A stretch of 7,822 nucleotides of DNA from Lachnospiraceae bacterium UBA4316. Lineage in GTDB: Bacteria > Bacillota > Clostridia > Lachnospirales > Lachnospiraceae. The stretch covers positions 1 to 7,822 of the forward strand of contig DGUG01000049.1 in assembly GCA_002394535.1 (NCBI GenBank), in the 5' to 3' direction. The notes under the pieces are model-generated. The model was not told the origin of the DNA. It saw nothing but the letters and a program-made list of their open reading frames with translations, and ran no database searches. The position numbers were made by a program, and so were the translations under genes. Of the stretch, positions 1 to 5,857 are shown piece after piece. Every line of letters starts with the position of its first letter. Position 1 is the first letter of the stretch.

Positions 1-1033
1 TGACGGCAGTTGCAGCCATACGTCTCCTGTTATCTTCAAGTGCGGCGTAGTGTTTCTTGGTTGTGTTTACATCTGAATGGCCCAGTACATCTGCTACCAG
101 GTAGATATCCCCGGTTTCACGATACAGGCTGGTGCCGTAGGTACTTCTCAGCTTATGAGGCGTTATTTTTTTTAATGAAGTCACCGCTGATGCATATTTT
201 TTAACCAGCTTTTCCACGGCACGGACGGACAGACGTTTATTCTGCATCGACAGAAACAGTGCATTTTCATGACCGCTTTCGGGAATTATGCTGTTTCGCT
301 CTTTCAGGTATTCTTTAAGAGCTTTTTCAACTTCTTCCCCGAAGTAAACAACTGCCTCATATCCGCCTTTACGCCGGATCAGTATACCGTTGTTTTTAAA
401 ATCCACATCCTTTATGTCAAGGCCCACACATTCCGACACTCGGATACCCGTTCCCAGCAGAAGAGTAACAAGAGCCAGATCACGTACCTTCGTTTTCTCA
501 TGGAATGCAGCCTGTTGCTTGGTCATATGATCCCCGTTTTCCACGTGATCTAATAGGAGAGCGACTTCGTCAGGATCGAGACGTATTATTTCCTTCTTGT
601 GAAGTTTGGGCATAGAGACCAGTGCAGCCGGATTCTTCTCAATAATCTCCGAATTGAAGAAGAATTTATAGAAGCTTCGAAGAGATGCCAGTTTTCTTTG
701 CTTACCACGTTCTTCATTTGTTATTGCTTCATCATCCTTCTCGTAGTATGACAGATAATCAAGATATTCCGTAATATCAAGAGCCTTTACTTCATCCAGC
801 CATTTAACTTCATATTCCGTAATATCACAGTTTTTGAATCTTGGATGATTTTCGTGGAGATATTCGAAGAAGAGCCTCAGATCGTATGCATAGGCCAGTC
901 TTGTTCTTGTAGATGTAGTATCCTTAATTCCAAGGAAAAATTCTCTGCAAAAAGGTGGAAGAGTGGTCATAAGTTCCCTTAGCTTGACCATGTTTTCCGC
1001 ATTTTTCTTGTCATGATAGTTTAAATTATCCAT
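1..1033 (-). CDS. Tyrosine recombinase (XerC/XerD-like integrase), C-terminus cut by window edge
   Basis: A continuous frame of 344 codons runs from ATG at 1033-1031 off the left edge. All catalytic positions of the tyrosine recombinase family are visible: Arg198 in TGIRVSE, a beta-hairpin Lys222 (RRKGG), His293 and Arg296 in HKLR, His319 in LGHSD, and the nucleophile Tyr329 in KKHYA. Residues about 20-135 form the helical core-binding domain (a TRTRLAYAYDLRLFFEYL stretch near 43-60 is typical) and about 150 onward the catalytic domain. The nucleophile lies only 15 residues before the edge, so little is missing. The start is supported by AAGGGG six bases upstream. The enzyme should cut and rejoin DNA through a 3'-phosphotyrosine link. 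No excisionase, att site or other mobile-element gene is visible, so a housekeeping or orphan recombinase is as possible as an integrase of an element lying to the left. It is 54 bp downstream of, and co-oriented with, the TtcA-family gene, so co-transcription is possible. Confidence 0.95.
   Translation of the reverse strand, partial: MDNLNYHDKKNAENMVKLRELMTTLPPFCREFFLGIKDTTSTRTRLAYAYDLRLFFEYLHENHPRFKNCDITEYEVKWLDEVKALDITEYLDYLSYYEKDDEAITNEERGKQRKLASLRSFYKFFFNSEIIEKNPAALVSMPKLHKKEIIRLDPDEVALLLDHVENGDHMTKQQAAFHEKTKVRDLALVTLLLGTGIRVSECVGLDIKDVDFKNNGILIRRKGGYEAVVYFGEEVEKALKEYLKERNSIIPESGHENALFLSMQNKRLSVRAVEKLVKKYASAVTSLKKITPHKLRSTYGTSLYRETGDIYLVADVLGHSDVNTTKKHYAALEDNRRRMAATAV
764..827. repeat. 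Pair of exact 16-bp direct repeats inside the recombinase gene
   Basis: ATATTCCGTAATATCA occurs at 764-779 and again at 812-827, 48 bp apart and therefore in the same reading frame. Both copies encode the residues DITEY (70-74 and 86-90). Each copy is close to palindromic (ATATT..CG..AATAT with two central mismatches). The 9-mer core CCGTAATAT occurs a third time at 1070-1078 in the gap upstream of this gene. The flanking codons of the two intragenic copies are not similar, so a recent 48-bp tandem duplication is not evident. Confidence 0.6.
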
Positions 1034-1039
1034 ACCCGA

Positions 1040-1045
1040 CCCCTT
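1040..1045 (-). promoter_or_regulatory. Ribosome binding site of the recombinase
   Basis: AAGGGG on the minus strand lies six bases before the ATG at 1033-1031. It decides the start, since the frame remains open for a short way upstream without a comparable site. Confidence 0.7.
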
Positions 1046-1087
1046 AATATTAACCTATTATTATTTACCCCGTAATATTTCCTGATA

Positions 1088-1804
1088 CTATTCGGATGAC
1101 GTCATTATATCGCTGTTTCTGATGGCAGTAAAAATTCTTTCTTTGACCCCGGGCTCATCATGATTAAGGTTTTTGAGCAGTTCCTTGACATATTCTCGCT
1201 TTGTAAAGCCGTCAGCCGGACAATATTTTCCTGCAACCGGCAGGTTCATTTTATTTGCAAATCCTATCACATCGGATTCATTAACGTACAACAGAGGCCT
1301 GATCGCAGTGATCCCCGTTCTGTCAAGAAAAGTTACGGGTTTAAAGGTGTGGAACCTGCCTTCATATATGAGCGACATCAGATATGTTTCAACAATGTCG
1401 TCCTTGTGATGTCCGTATGCGACTTTATTGCAGCCCAGGTTTAAAATGGCTTCGTTAAGAGAACCTTTCCTCATTTTTGAACATAAGCTGCATGGATTGC
1501 TTTCTTTGCGCCTGTTAAAGATTATATCGTAAATATCGGTTTTGACCACATGGTAAGGAACATCCAGTCTGCTACACAATTCACTGATCTTTGAGGTGTC
1601 GAATCCCGGCAGCCCGAGATCTACTGTTATGCCGATCAATTCATATTTGTGGGGATAAAATCTTCTTAGCTCCGACAGTGCGTACAAAAGTGTAAGGGAG
1701 TCTTTGCCTCCCGATATTCCCACGGCTATTTTATCCCCGTCATTTATCTGATTGTAATCATCAAGCGCTTTTCTTGTAAGGCTTAAAAGTCTTTGAAGTT
1801 CCAT
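1088..1804 (-). CDS. ttcA: TtcA-family PP-loop ATPase, probable tRNA 2-thiolation enzyme
   Basis: This 238-residue protein carries the PP-loop motif SGGKDS at 31-36, which binds the ATP pyrophosphate for adenylation of the target base. A CSLC pair (Cys105 and Cys108) is followed by KMRKG, the sequence signature of TtcA. A GHHKDD motif lies at 131-136, IRPLLY at 168-173, and a third cysteine, Cys195, in KYCPADG. In TtcA the two CxxC cysteines and a third downstream cysteine hold a [4Fe-4S] cluster used to transfer sulfur to cytidine 32 of certain tRNAs. All three positions appear here. The protein is shorter than the enterobacterial TtcA (about 310 residues). The many clostridial members of this family are less well characterised, so the exact tRNA and base are inferred. 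It lacks the longer C-terminal part of TilS. The ATG at 1804 gives the expected N-terminal helix before the PP-loop, yet no Shine-Dalgarno site precedes it (see the promoter entry). It is transcribed divergently from the reductase and probably together with the recombinase. Confidence 0.85.
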   Translation of the reverse strand: MELQRLLSLTRKALDDYNQINDGDKIAVGISGGKDSLTLLYALSELRRFYPHKYELIGITVDLGLPGFDTSKISELCSRLDVPYHVVKTDIYDIIFNRRKESNPCSLCSKMRKGSLNEAILNLGCNKVAYGHHKDDIVETYLMSLIYEGRFHTFKPVTFLDRTGITAIRPLLYVNESDVIGFANKMNLPVAGKYCPADGFTKREYVKELLKNLNHDEPGVKERIFTAIRNSDIMTSSE

Positions 1805-1810
1805 GGGTGT

Positions 1811-1819
1811 ATTATAGCA
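1811..1819 (-). promoter_or_regulatory. Extended -10 promoter immediately upstream of the TtcA-family gene
   Basis: On the minus strand TGCTATAAT (1819-1811) is a perfect extended -10 element. It ends six bases before the ATG at 1804, so the predicted transcription start falls at or next to the start codon. A TTGACA occurs at 1833-1828 but only 11 bp upstream of the TATAAT, too close to act as its -35 box. There is no purine-rich ribosome site between the -10 and the ATG. Confidence 0.55.
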
Positions 1820-1838
1820 GATTTTATTGTCAAAAATC

Positions 1839-1868
1839 GTGCCAAAATAGGAAATTATATAGTATAAT
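1839..1868 (+). promoter_or_regulatory. Probable promoter of the reductase-kinase operon
   Basis: A perfect TATAAT at 1863-1868 has a 4/6 match to TTGACA (gtgcca, 1839-1844) at an 18-bp spacing. Transcription would start near 1875 and give a leader of about 80 bases before the reductase. The element sits back to back with the minus-strand -10 at 1811-1819, so the two units share a compact divergent control region. Confidence 0.5.
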
Positions 1869-1889
1869 TTTATGCAGTAGTCTAAATTA

Positions 1890-1915
1890 CGGGTAAAGAC
1901 TGTGGTTATTACCCG
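1890..1915. repeat. Inverted repeat in the leader of the reductase gene
   Basis: CGGGTAA (1890-1896) and TTACCCG (1909-1915) are perfect 7-bp inverted arms separated by 12 bases. They lie about 22 bases downstream of the -10 at 1863-1868 and 26 bases before the ribosome site at 1942-1947. No T-run follows, so it is not an intrinsic terminator. It could be an operator for a dimeric regulator (19-bp centre-to-centre spacing is about two helical turns) or a hairpin in the mRNA leader. Confidence 0.45.
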
Positions 1916-1941
1916 AATGAAACATGTTGTAACTATTAATC

Positions 1942-1947
1942 AAGGAG
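1942..1947 (+). promoter_or_regulatory. Ribosome binding site of the aldo/keto reductase
   Basis: AAGGAG lies eight bases before the ATG at 1956, a strong site that settles the start. Confidence 0.8.
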
Positions 1948-1955
1948 TATAGGGA

Positions 1956-3092
1956 ATGATATACAGTGATTTTCAAGGATTAAAGATTTCGCAGCTTGGA
2001 ATGGGCAATATGCGCCTGCCTGTTATTGATAATGACGACAGCAGGATAGATAAAGAGCAAACCCGTGAAATGATCAAGTACTGCATGGAGAACGGAATCA
2101 ATTATTATGATACCGCATACGGTTATCACAACGGCAATTCCGAACTTGTTGTAGGAGAACTGCTCAAGGAATACGACAGGGACAGCTTTTATCTGGCATC
2201 AAAGTTCCCCGGCTACGATCTTAACAATATGCCCCATGTTGAGGAAATATTCGAGGAACAGCTGAAGAAATGCCGGGTGGATTATTTTGACTTTTATCTG
2301 TTCCATAATGTATGCGAACTGAATATTGATTCTTACCTTGATCCTAAATTTGGTATTTATGATTATCTGATGGAGCAGAAGCGAAACGGAAGGATCAAAC
2401 ATTTGGGCTTTTCAGCCCACGGGGATATCGCTAATATGACAAGATTCCTTGATGCTTACGGAAAAGATATGGAGTTCTGCCAGATCGAGCTGAATTACTT
2501 TGATTATCTGTTCCAGGATGCGAAAGGCAAGGTTGAATTACTTAATGACCGCAATATTCCCATATGGGTAATGGAACCCTTAAGGGGTGGTCAGCTTGCA
2601 ACTCTTTCCGATGAAGATACCGCAAAACTTCATGCTGTAAGAGCTGATGAGGATGTACCTGCATGGGCATTTCGTTTCCTTCAGTCAATTGAAGGTGTAG
2701 CTGTTATTCTCTCGGGAATGTCGAACATGGATCAGCTTAAAGCCAACATATCAACATTTGAGACTAATAAGCCTCTTAACAAAGAGGAAATGGATCTGAT
2801 ACTTGACATTGCTGACGGTATGATAAAGAAAACAACAGTACCTTGTACGGCATGCCATTACTGTGTTTCACATTGTCCGATGAAGCTCGATATTCCGTTC
2901 CTTCTCAAACTGTATAATGAGGCGATGGTAGCCGGATCCGGTGATTTTATCGCTCCGATGGCTCTTGCATCGCTTCCTGCCGACAAGCAGCCGGAATGCT
3001 GTGTTACCTGTCACAGCTGTGAACAGGTGTGCCCTCAGACTATTAAGATCCCCGATCATCTGGCAAGTTTTGCGCGCAAATTAGGCAGATGA
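1956..3092 (+). CDS. Aldo/keto reductase with C-terminal double [4Fe-4S] ferredoxin domain
   Basis: A 378-residue cytoplasmic oxidoreductase. Residues 1 to about 285 form the aldo/keto reductase barrel, with the catalytic tetrad visible as Asp52 and Tyr57 (YYDTAYGYHNG), Lys83 (ASKFPG) and His117 (LFHNV). NAD(P)H use is expected from the family. The C-terminal part holds two ferredoxin-type clusters: Cys297, Cys300, Cys303, Cys307 followed by Pro, and Cys349, Cys352, Cys355, Cys359 followed by Pro. Both fit CxxCxxCxxxCP, enough for two [4Fe-4S] centres. This layout is that of the COG1453-type predicted oxidoreductases, common in anaerobes; substrates are mostly unknown. The start is fixed by AAGGAG at 1942-1947 with an eight-base spacer. 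The stop at 3090-3092 is followed three bases later by the first possible start of the kinase, so the two genes are almost certainly co-transcribed. The clusters suggest electron exchange with ferredoxin or flavodoxin rather than a plain carbonyl reductase. Confidence 0.92.
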   Translation: MIYSDFQGLKISQLGMGNMRLPVIDNDDSRIDKEQTREMIKYCMENGINYYDTAYGYHNGNSELVVGELLKEYDRDSFYLASKFPGYDLNNMPHVEEIFEEQLKKCRVDYFDFYLFHNVCELNIDSYLDPKFGIYDYLMEQKRNGRIKHLGFSAHGDIANMTRFLDAYGKDMEFCQIELNYFDYLFQDAKGKVELLNDRNIPIWVMEPLRGGQLATLSDEDTAKLHAVRADEDVPAWAFRFLQSIEGVAVILSGMSNMDQLKANISTFETNKPLNKEEMDLILDIADGMIKKTTVPCTACHYCVSHCPMKLDIPFLLKLYNEAMVAGSGDFIAPMALASLPADKQPECCVTCHSCEQVCPQTIKIPDHLASFARKLGR

Positions 3093-3095
3093 TCT

Positions 3096-5489
3096 GTGTC
3101 AGGACATAGAGATATTATGGATAAAAGAGATACCGGCAAAACTTCAAACAATTTGGAATACATAATAAAGATATGGGTTGGCCTTTGTTCTTTATTTTCT
3201 CTTATTATCTTTATCTATGGACAGTTTTATATCAGAAATCAGTCATTATATAACAGTACCTGTAATGTGTATGATGCCGTCTGGACCTACACGGATCCGG
3301 ACGGTGTCACATCCACATACAGAACGAATGATTCGATCAACGTGAAAGGGATCGATACCATTCATCTTGAATTGACACTTCCCGATGAGATACAGGAAGG
3401 TACCTGCCTGTTCTTTAAGACAAGCCGTGATCTTGATGCTTATATTGATGGAGAACTGCGAAACAGTTATAGTATCAGCTATTCGGCTCTCGGAAGAACT
3501 GTTAAATCCCAATGGGTATCCGTTACCCTTCGCTGTGCAGATGCCGGAAAAAAACTGGTCATCGAGCGGGAAAACTATAATACCGATCAATATTTATTAG
3601 GAGAAATATACCTCGGAAACCGTTTGGGGTTTGTTACAAATCTTATACACGAAAATATTCTTATCCTGTTTTTGAGCTTTGCCATTATCACATTCGGAAT
3701 AGTTATAGTCGCTATTTGCTTGGTATACAGAATAAGAGGACGGCGTCCGTTCCCTCTTTGGTACTTAAGTCTTGGTGTACTTGGCGGCGCTTTTTGGCTG
3801 ATTCTTGATAATCTTACATATCCTGTATTCTTCCGTAATTATTTTGTTGACGGTATTACCGCCTTTTTGGTCATAATGATCGTCCCGTTCCCGTTTGCAG
3901 CTTATATCGACTGTATTACCGGGCATAGATACCGCAAGGCTACGGATGTTATCTACGTTATGATCGTGGCTAATTTTACCGTTATGAGTATTTTGCATTT
4001 TTGCGGAATAGCAGATTTTTCCACAACAATGCCAATAGGAAATATCACGATCGCAATAGTTGCCGTATTCCTGTTTGTAGTTATCATTTATGACACCTAT
4101 GTATTAAAACATAAGGAAAATTCTATTATTGCTCTTGGTTATAGTGCTTTTACGCTTCTTGGTATCATTGAGATCATTCACCTGAATCTCACTCTTCACA
4201 CAAACGACGGCATATTTGTTGCCATAGGCCTTATGTTGCTGCTTGTCAATGCTGTTTACTATGAAGTAAAGAGAATAAGCGAGATGAGAGCGGTGACAAT
4301 TGAGGCTCAGAAGGCAAATAATGCGAAGACCACATTTCTTGCAAACATGAGCCACGAAATACGTACTCCGATAAATGCAATACTCGGAATGGATGAACTG
4401 ATACTTCGTGAGGATACCGATCCTAAAATCACGGAATATGCCCGTAACATCAAAGACGCCGGAAATGCTCTGCTTGAGATAATAAGTGATGTTCTTGATT
4501 TTTCCAAGATAGAACAGGGCAAGATGGAGATAATCAATGCCGAATATGATACAAGGCAGCTTATCAATAACATAATAACCATGATAAGCGTTAAAACCGA
4601 TGAGAAAGGCTTGAGATTTGAGAGGAACATTTCCGATGATCTTCCTTCGAAGCTTATCGGAGATGAGAAAAGTCTGCGTGAGATTCTGATCAATCTGTTA
4701 GGTAATGCTGTCAAATATACACAAAAAGGCAGCATATGTTTTACGGTAAAGGAAGAGAAAACCGATAAAAAGAGGATCGATTTATGCATATCCGTAAAAG
4801 ACACCGGAATCGGAATAAAAGATGAAGATAAGAGCAGGCTGTTCATGCAGTTTGAACGCTTTGATCATGCTAAGAACAGATCTATAGAAGGCACGGGACT
4901 GGGTCTTGCGATTTCCGCAAATCTTATAAAGCTGATGGGCGGTACGATCGACTGTGTAAGTACATACGGTAAAGGGAGCGATTTTATAGTTCGTATACCC
5001 CAGGATGTTGCCGACAGTACACCAATAGGGGATATTGAAAAAAACAATACCGTAACATATGCGGGCTCGGATGAAGATATCCTTGATGATCTGAATGGTG
5101 TTAAAGTTCTGGTTGTTGATGACAGCATAATGAATCTTAAGGTTGCAGGGGGGCTGCTCAAGGTCCTTCACGCTGATGTTGTTACCTGTAAAAGCGGATT
5201 GGAAATGCTCGATCTGATCCAAAAGGAAAAATACGACATTATCCTGCTCGATCATATGATGCCTGAACCGGACGGCATAGAAACGCTTAAGCGCGCAAAA
5301 GAACTTGCAGGTAATCTTAACAACGATACACCTTATATTGCATTAACAGCAAATGCCATAGCCGGAGCCAAGGAAATGTATATTGAAAACGGGTTTTCCG
5401 ATTACCTTAGCAAGCCCATGAAGATAGAAGAGTTGTCGGGTGTTATAAAAGCAAATTTAAAAAAGAATGTTGACAACGGTATTTCATAG
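3096..5489 (+). CDS. 7TM-DISM-type hybrid sensor histidine kinase with C-terminal receiver
   Basis: A membrane-bound hybrid kinase of up to 797 residues. A first membrane segment lies at about 23-45. A beta-rich extracytoplasmic domain follows at about 46-182, probably the jelly-roll sensor found in 7TMR-DISM proteins. About seven hydrophobic segments span 186-388. A short linker leads to the HisKA domain with the phospho-acceptor His420 in MSHEIRTP. The ATPase domain shows the N box at Asn537 (NLLGNAVKYT), the G1 box DTGIGI at 569-574 and the G2 box GTGLGLAIS at 599-607. A receiver domain occupies about 669-790, with Asp675 and Asp676, phospho-acceptor Asp719 (LLDHMMP), Thr751 and Lys773. 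All catalytic residues are intact. No HPt domain or separate response regulator is in the window, so the phosphorelay output is unknown. Start choice is open: GTG at 3096 is three bases after the reductase stop but has no clear ribosome site, while ATG at 3117 has AGGA at 3101-3104, twelve bases away. The domain content is the same for both. Confidence 0.9.
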   Translation: MSGHRDIMDKRDTGKTSNNLEYIIKIWVGLCSLFSLIIFIYGQFYIRNQSLYNSTCNVYDAVWTYTDPDGVTSTYRTNDSINVKGIDTIHLELTLPDEIQEGTCLFFKTSRDLDAYIDGELRNSYSISYSALGRTVKSQWVSVTLRCADAGKKLVIERENYNTDQYLLGEIYLGNRLGFVTNLIHENILILFLSFAIITFGIVIVAICLVYRIRGRRPFPLWYLSLGVLGGAFWLILDNLTYPVFFRNYFVDGITAFLVIMIVPFPFAAYIDCITGHRYRKATDVIYVMIVANFTVMSILHFCGIADFSTTMPIGNITIAIVAVFLFVVIIYDTYVLKHKENSIIALGYSAFTLLGIIEIIHLNLTLHTNDGIFVAIGLMLLLVNAVYYEVKRISEMRAVTIEAQKANNAKTTFLANMSHEIRTPINAILGMDELILREDTDPKITEYARNIKDAGNALLEIISDVLDFSKIEQGKMEIINAEYDTRQLINNIITMISVKTDEKGLRFERNISDDLPSKLIGDEKSLREILINLLGNAVKYTQKGSICFTVKEEKTDKKRIDLCISVKDTGIGIKDEDKSRLFMQFERFDHAKNRSIEGTGLGLAISANLIKLMGGTIDCVSTYGKGSDFIVRIPQDVADSTPIGDIEKNNTVTYAGSDEDILDDLNGVKVLVVDDSIMNLKVAGGLLKVLHADVVTCKSGLEMLDLIQKEKYDIILLDHMMPEPDGIETLKRAKELAGNLNNDTPYIALTANAIAGAKEMYIENGFSDYLSKPMKIEELSGVIKANLKKNVDNGIS

Positions 5490-5500
5490 TGGTATATAAT
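5470..5500 (+). promoter_or_regulatory. Promoter of the T-box leader and transporter operon
   Basis: A perfect TTGACA at 5470-5475 and a perfect TATAAT at 5495-5500 are separated by 19 bp. The alternative TATATA at 5493-5498 gives a 17-bp spacer. Transcription should start near 5507, just before the T-box stem I. The -35 box and most of the spacer lie inside the last codons of the kinase gene. Confidence 0.75.
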
Positions 5501-5506
5501 TGTACA

Positions 5507-5774
5507 AACCTATGAGAAAGAGTAGTAGGTCTTGTCAATTCTTAGAAGAGAGCCGCAGGCGGTGGGATTGCGGTAAAGAACACAGGATTGAATGGACTTT
5601 CGAGGGCAAACAGAAAACCTTCGGGTGAGTATGGGAGACGGAGCAGACACTTCGTTAACAAAGTCAGCATATGTTGGTATGCGTTGAGTGGATGCAGATG
5701 CATCAAGCCGGGTGGCACCGCAGGAGATCATTTATCCTGTCCCAGCACACAAGTGACATGGGACAGGTTTTTTT
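5507..5774 (+). promoter_or_regulatory. Tryptophan-type T-box riboswitch (tRNA-sensing leader)
   Basis: This leader fills most of the 368-base gap between the kinase and the transporter. Stem I can be drawn by eye: basal pairs GAAAG 5516-5520 with CTTTC 5597-5601; the specifier loop formed by AGTAG (5521-5525) opposite GAATGGA (5590-5596); helix TCTTGT 5530-5535 with ACAGGA 5582-5587; TTCTT 5539-5543 with AAGAA 5576-5580; and a distal stem CCGCA 5553-5557 with TGCGG 5569-5573, preceded by AGAGAG and closed by a GGTGGGA-containing loop. The specifier codon is TGG (5593-5595), preceded by GAA and followed by a purine, as in the class, so it should read tRNA-Trp. Small hairpins follow at 5667-5682 and 5691-5704 (stem III candidate). 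The T-box motif GGGTGGCACCGC is at 5710-5721. The antiterminator pairs GGG 5710-5712 with CCC 5741-5743 and GCAGG 5720-5724 with CCTGT 5736-5740, leaving the UGGC bulge for the tRNA acceptor end. Uncharged tRNA should stabilise this form and permit transcription of the transporter. The exact 5' end is inferred from the promoter. Confidence 0.95.
5736..5774 (+). terminator. Intrinsic terminator of the T-box leader
   Basis: CCTGTCCCA (5736-5744) pairs with TGGGACAGG (5759-5767), a perfect 9-bp stem with a 14-base loop, followed by seven T residues (5768-5774). The 5' arm is the same stretch that forms the 3' side of the antiterminator, so the two structures exclude each other. It probably also stops read-through from the reductase-kinase unit, since no other terminator follows the kinase. 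Confidence 0.93.
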
Positions 5775-5794
5775 ATTTGTTATGAGACTGTCCC
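5760..5794 (+). other. Alternative hairpin using a second copy of the terminator 5' arm
   Basis: CTGTCCC, the core of the terminator 5' arm (5737-5743), recurs at 5788-5794, downstream of the T-run. The terminator 3' arm GGGACAG (5760-5766) can pair with either copy. In read-through transcripts a 7-bp stem with a 21-base loop could form between 5760-5766 and 5788-5794. The rest of the leader up to the gene (5795-5857) holds only a weak hairpin (CGCC 5812-5815 with GGCG 5823-5826) and the ribosome site. Confidence 0.35.
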
Positions 5795-5843
5795 GATACC
5801 AACCAAAACCGCGCCAATAGACGGCGTAGATTTCAAACAGGAA

Positions 5844-5849
5844 AAGGAG
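5844..5849 (+). promoter_or_regulatory. Ribosome binding site of the solute-binding protein
   Basis: AAGGAG lies eight bases before ATG 5858. It is outside the T-box terminator stem, so control should act on transcription and not by hiding this site. Confidence 0.8.
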
Positions 5850-5857
5850 ACAGGAAA

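Noticed and set aside
10..553. Plus-strand open frames of 64 and 94 codons at 10-204 and 269-553
   Set aside because: They lie opposite the recombinase frame, which has all catalytic motifs and a continuous 344 codons. No ribosome sites or recognisable domains.
1..1033. Recombinase taken as proof of a prophage or integrative element
   Set aside because: No att repeats, excisionase, tRNA target, phage or conjugation genes are present in the window; the genes around it look like ordinary chromosomal functions.
1828..1833. TTGACA as a -35 box for the minus-strand TATAAT at 1816-1811
   Set aside because: Spacing is only 11 bp, too short for a normal sigma-70-type promoter. The extended -10 alone is the more plausible element.
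1890..1915. Inverted repeat as a transcription terminator for either flanking gene
   Set aside because: No T-run follows on either strand and both flanking genes start, not end, here.
4307..5255. Minus-strand open frames of 179, 157 and 98 codons under the kinase
   Set aside because: They are antisense to the HisKA, ATPase and receiver domains, whose motifs are all intact on the plus strand. The translations are low-complexity shadows without motifs.
5510..5785. Short open frames (73 codons minus, 65 codons plus) in the kinase-transporter gap
   Set aside because: The region is accounted for by the T-box RNA; the frames cross the terminator hairpin and have no family resemblance.
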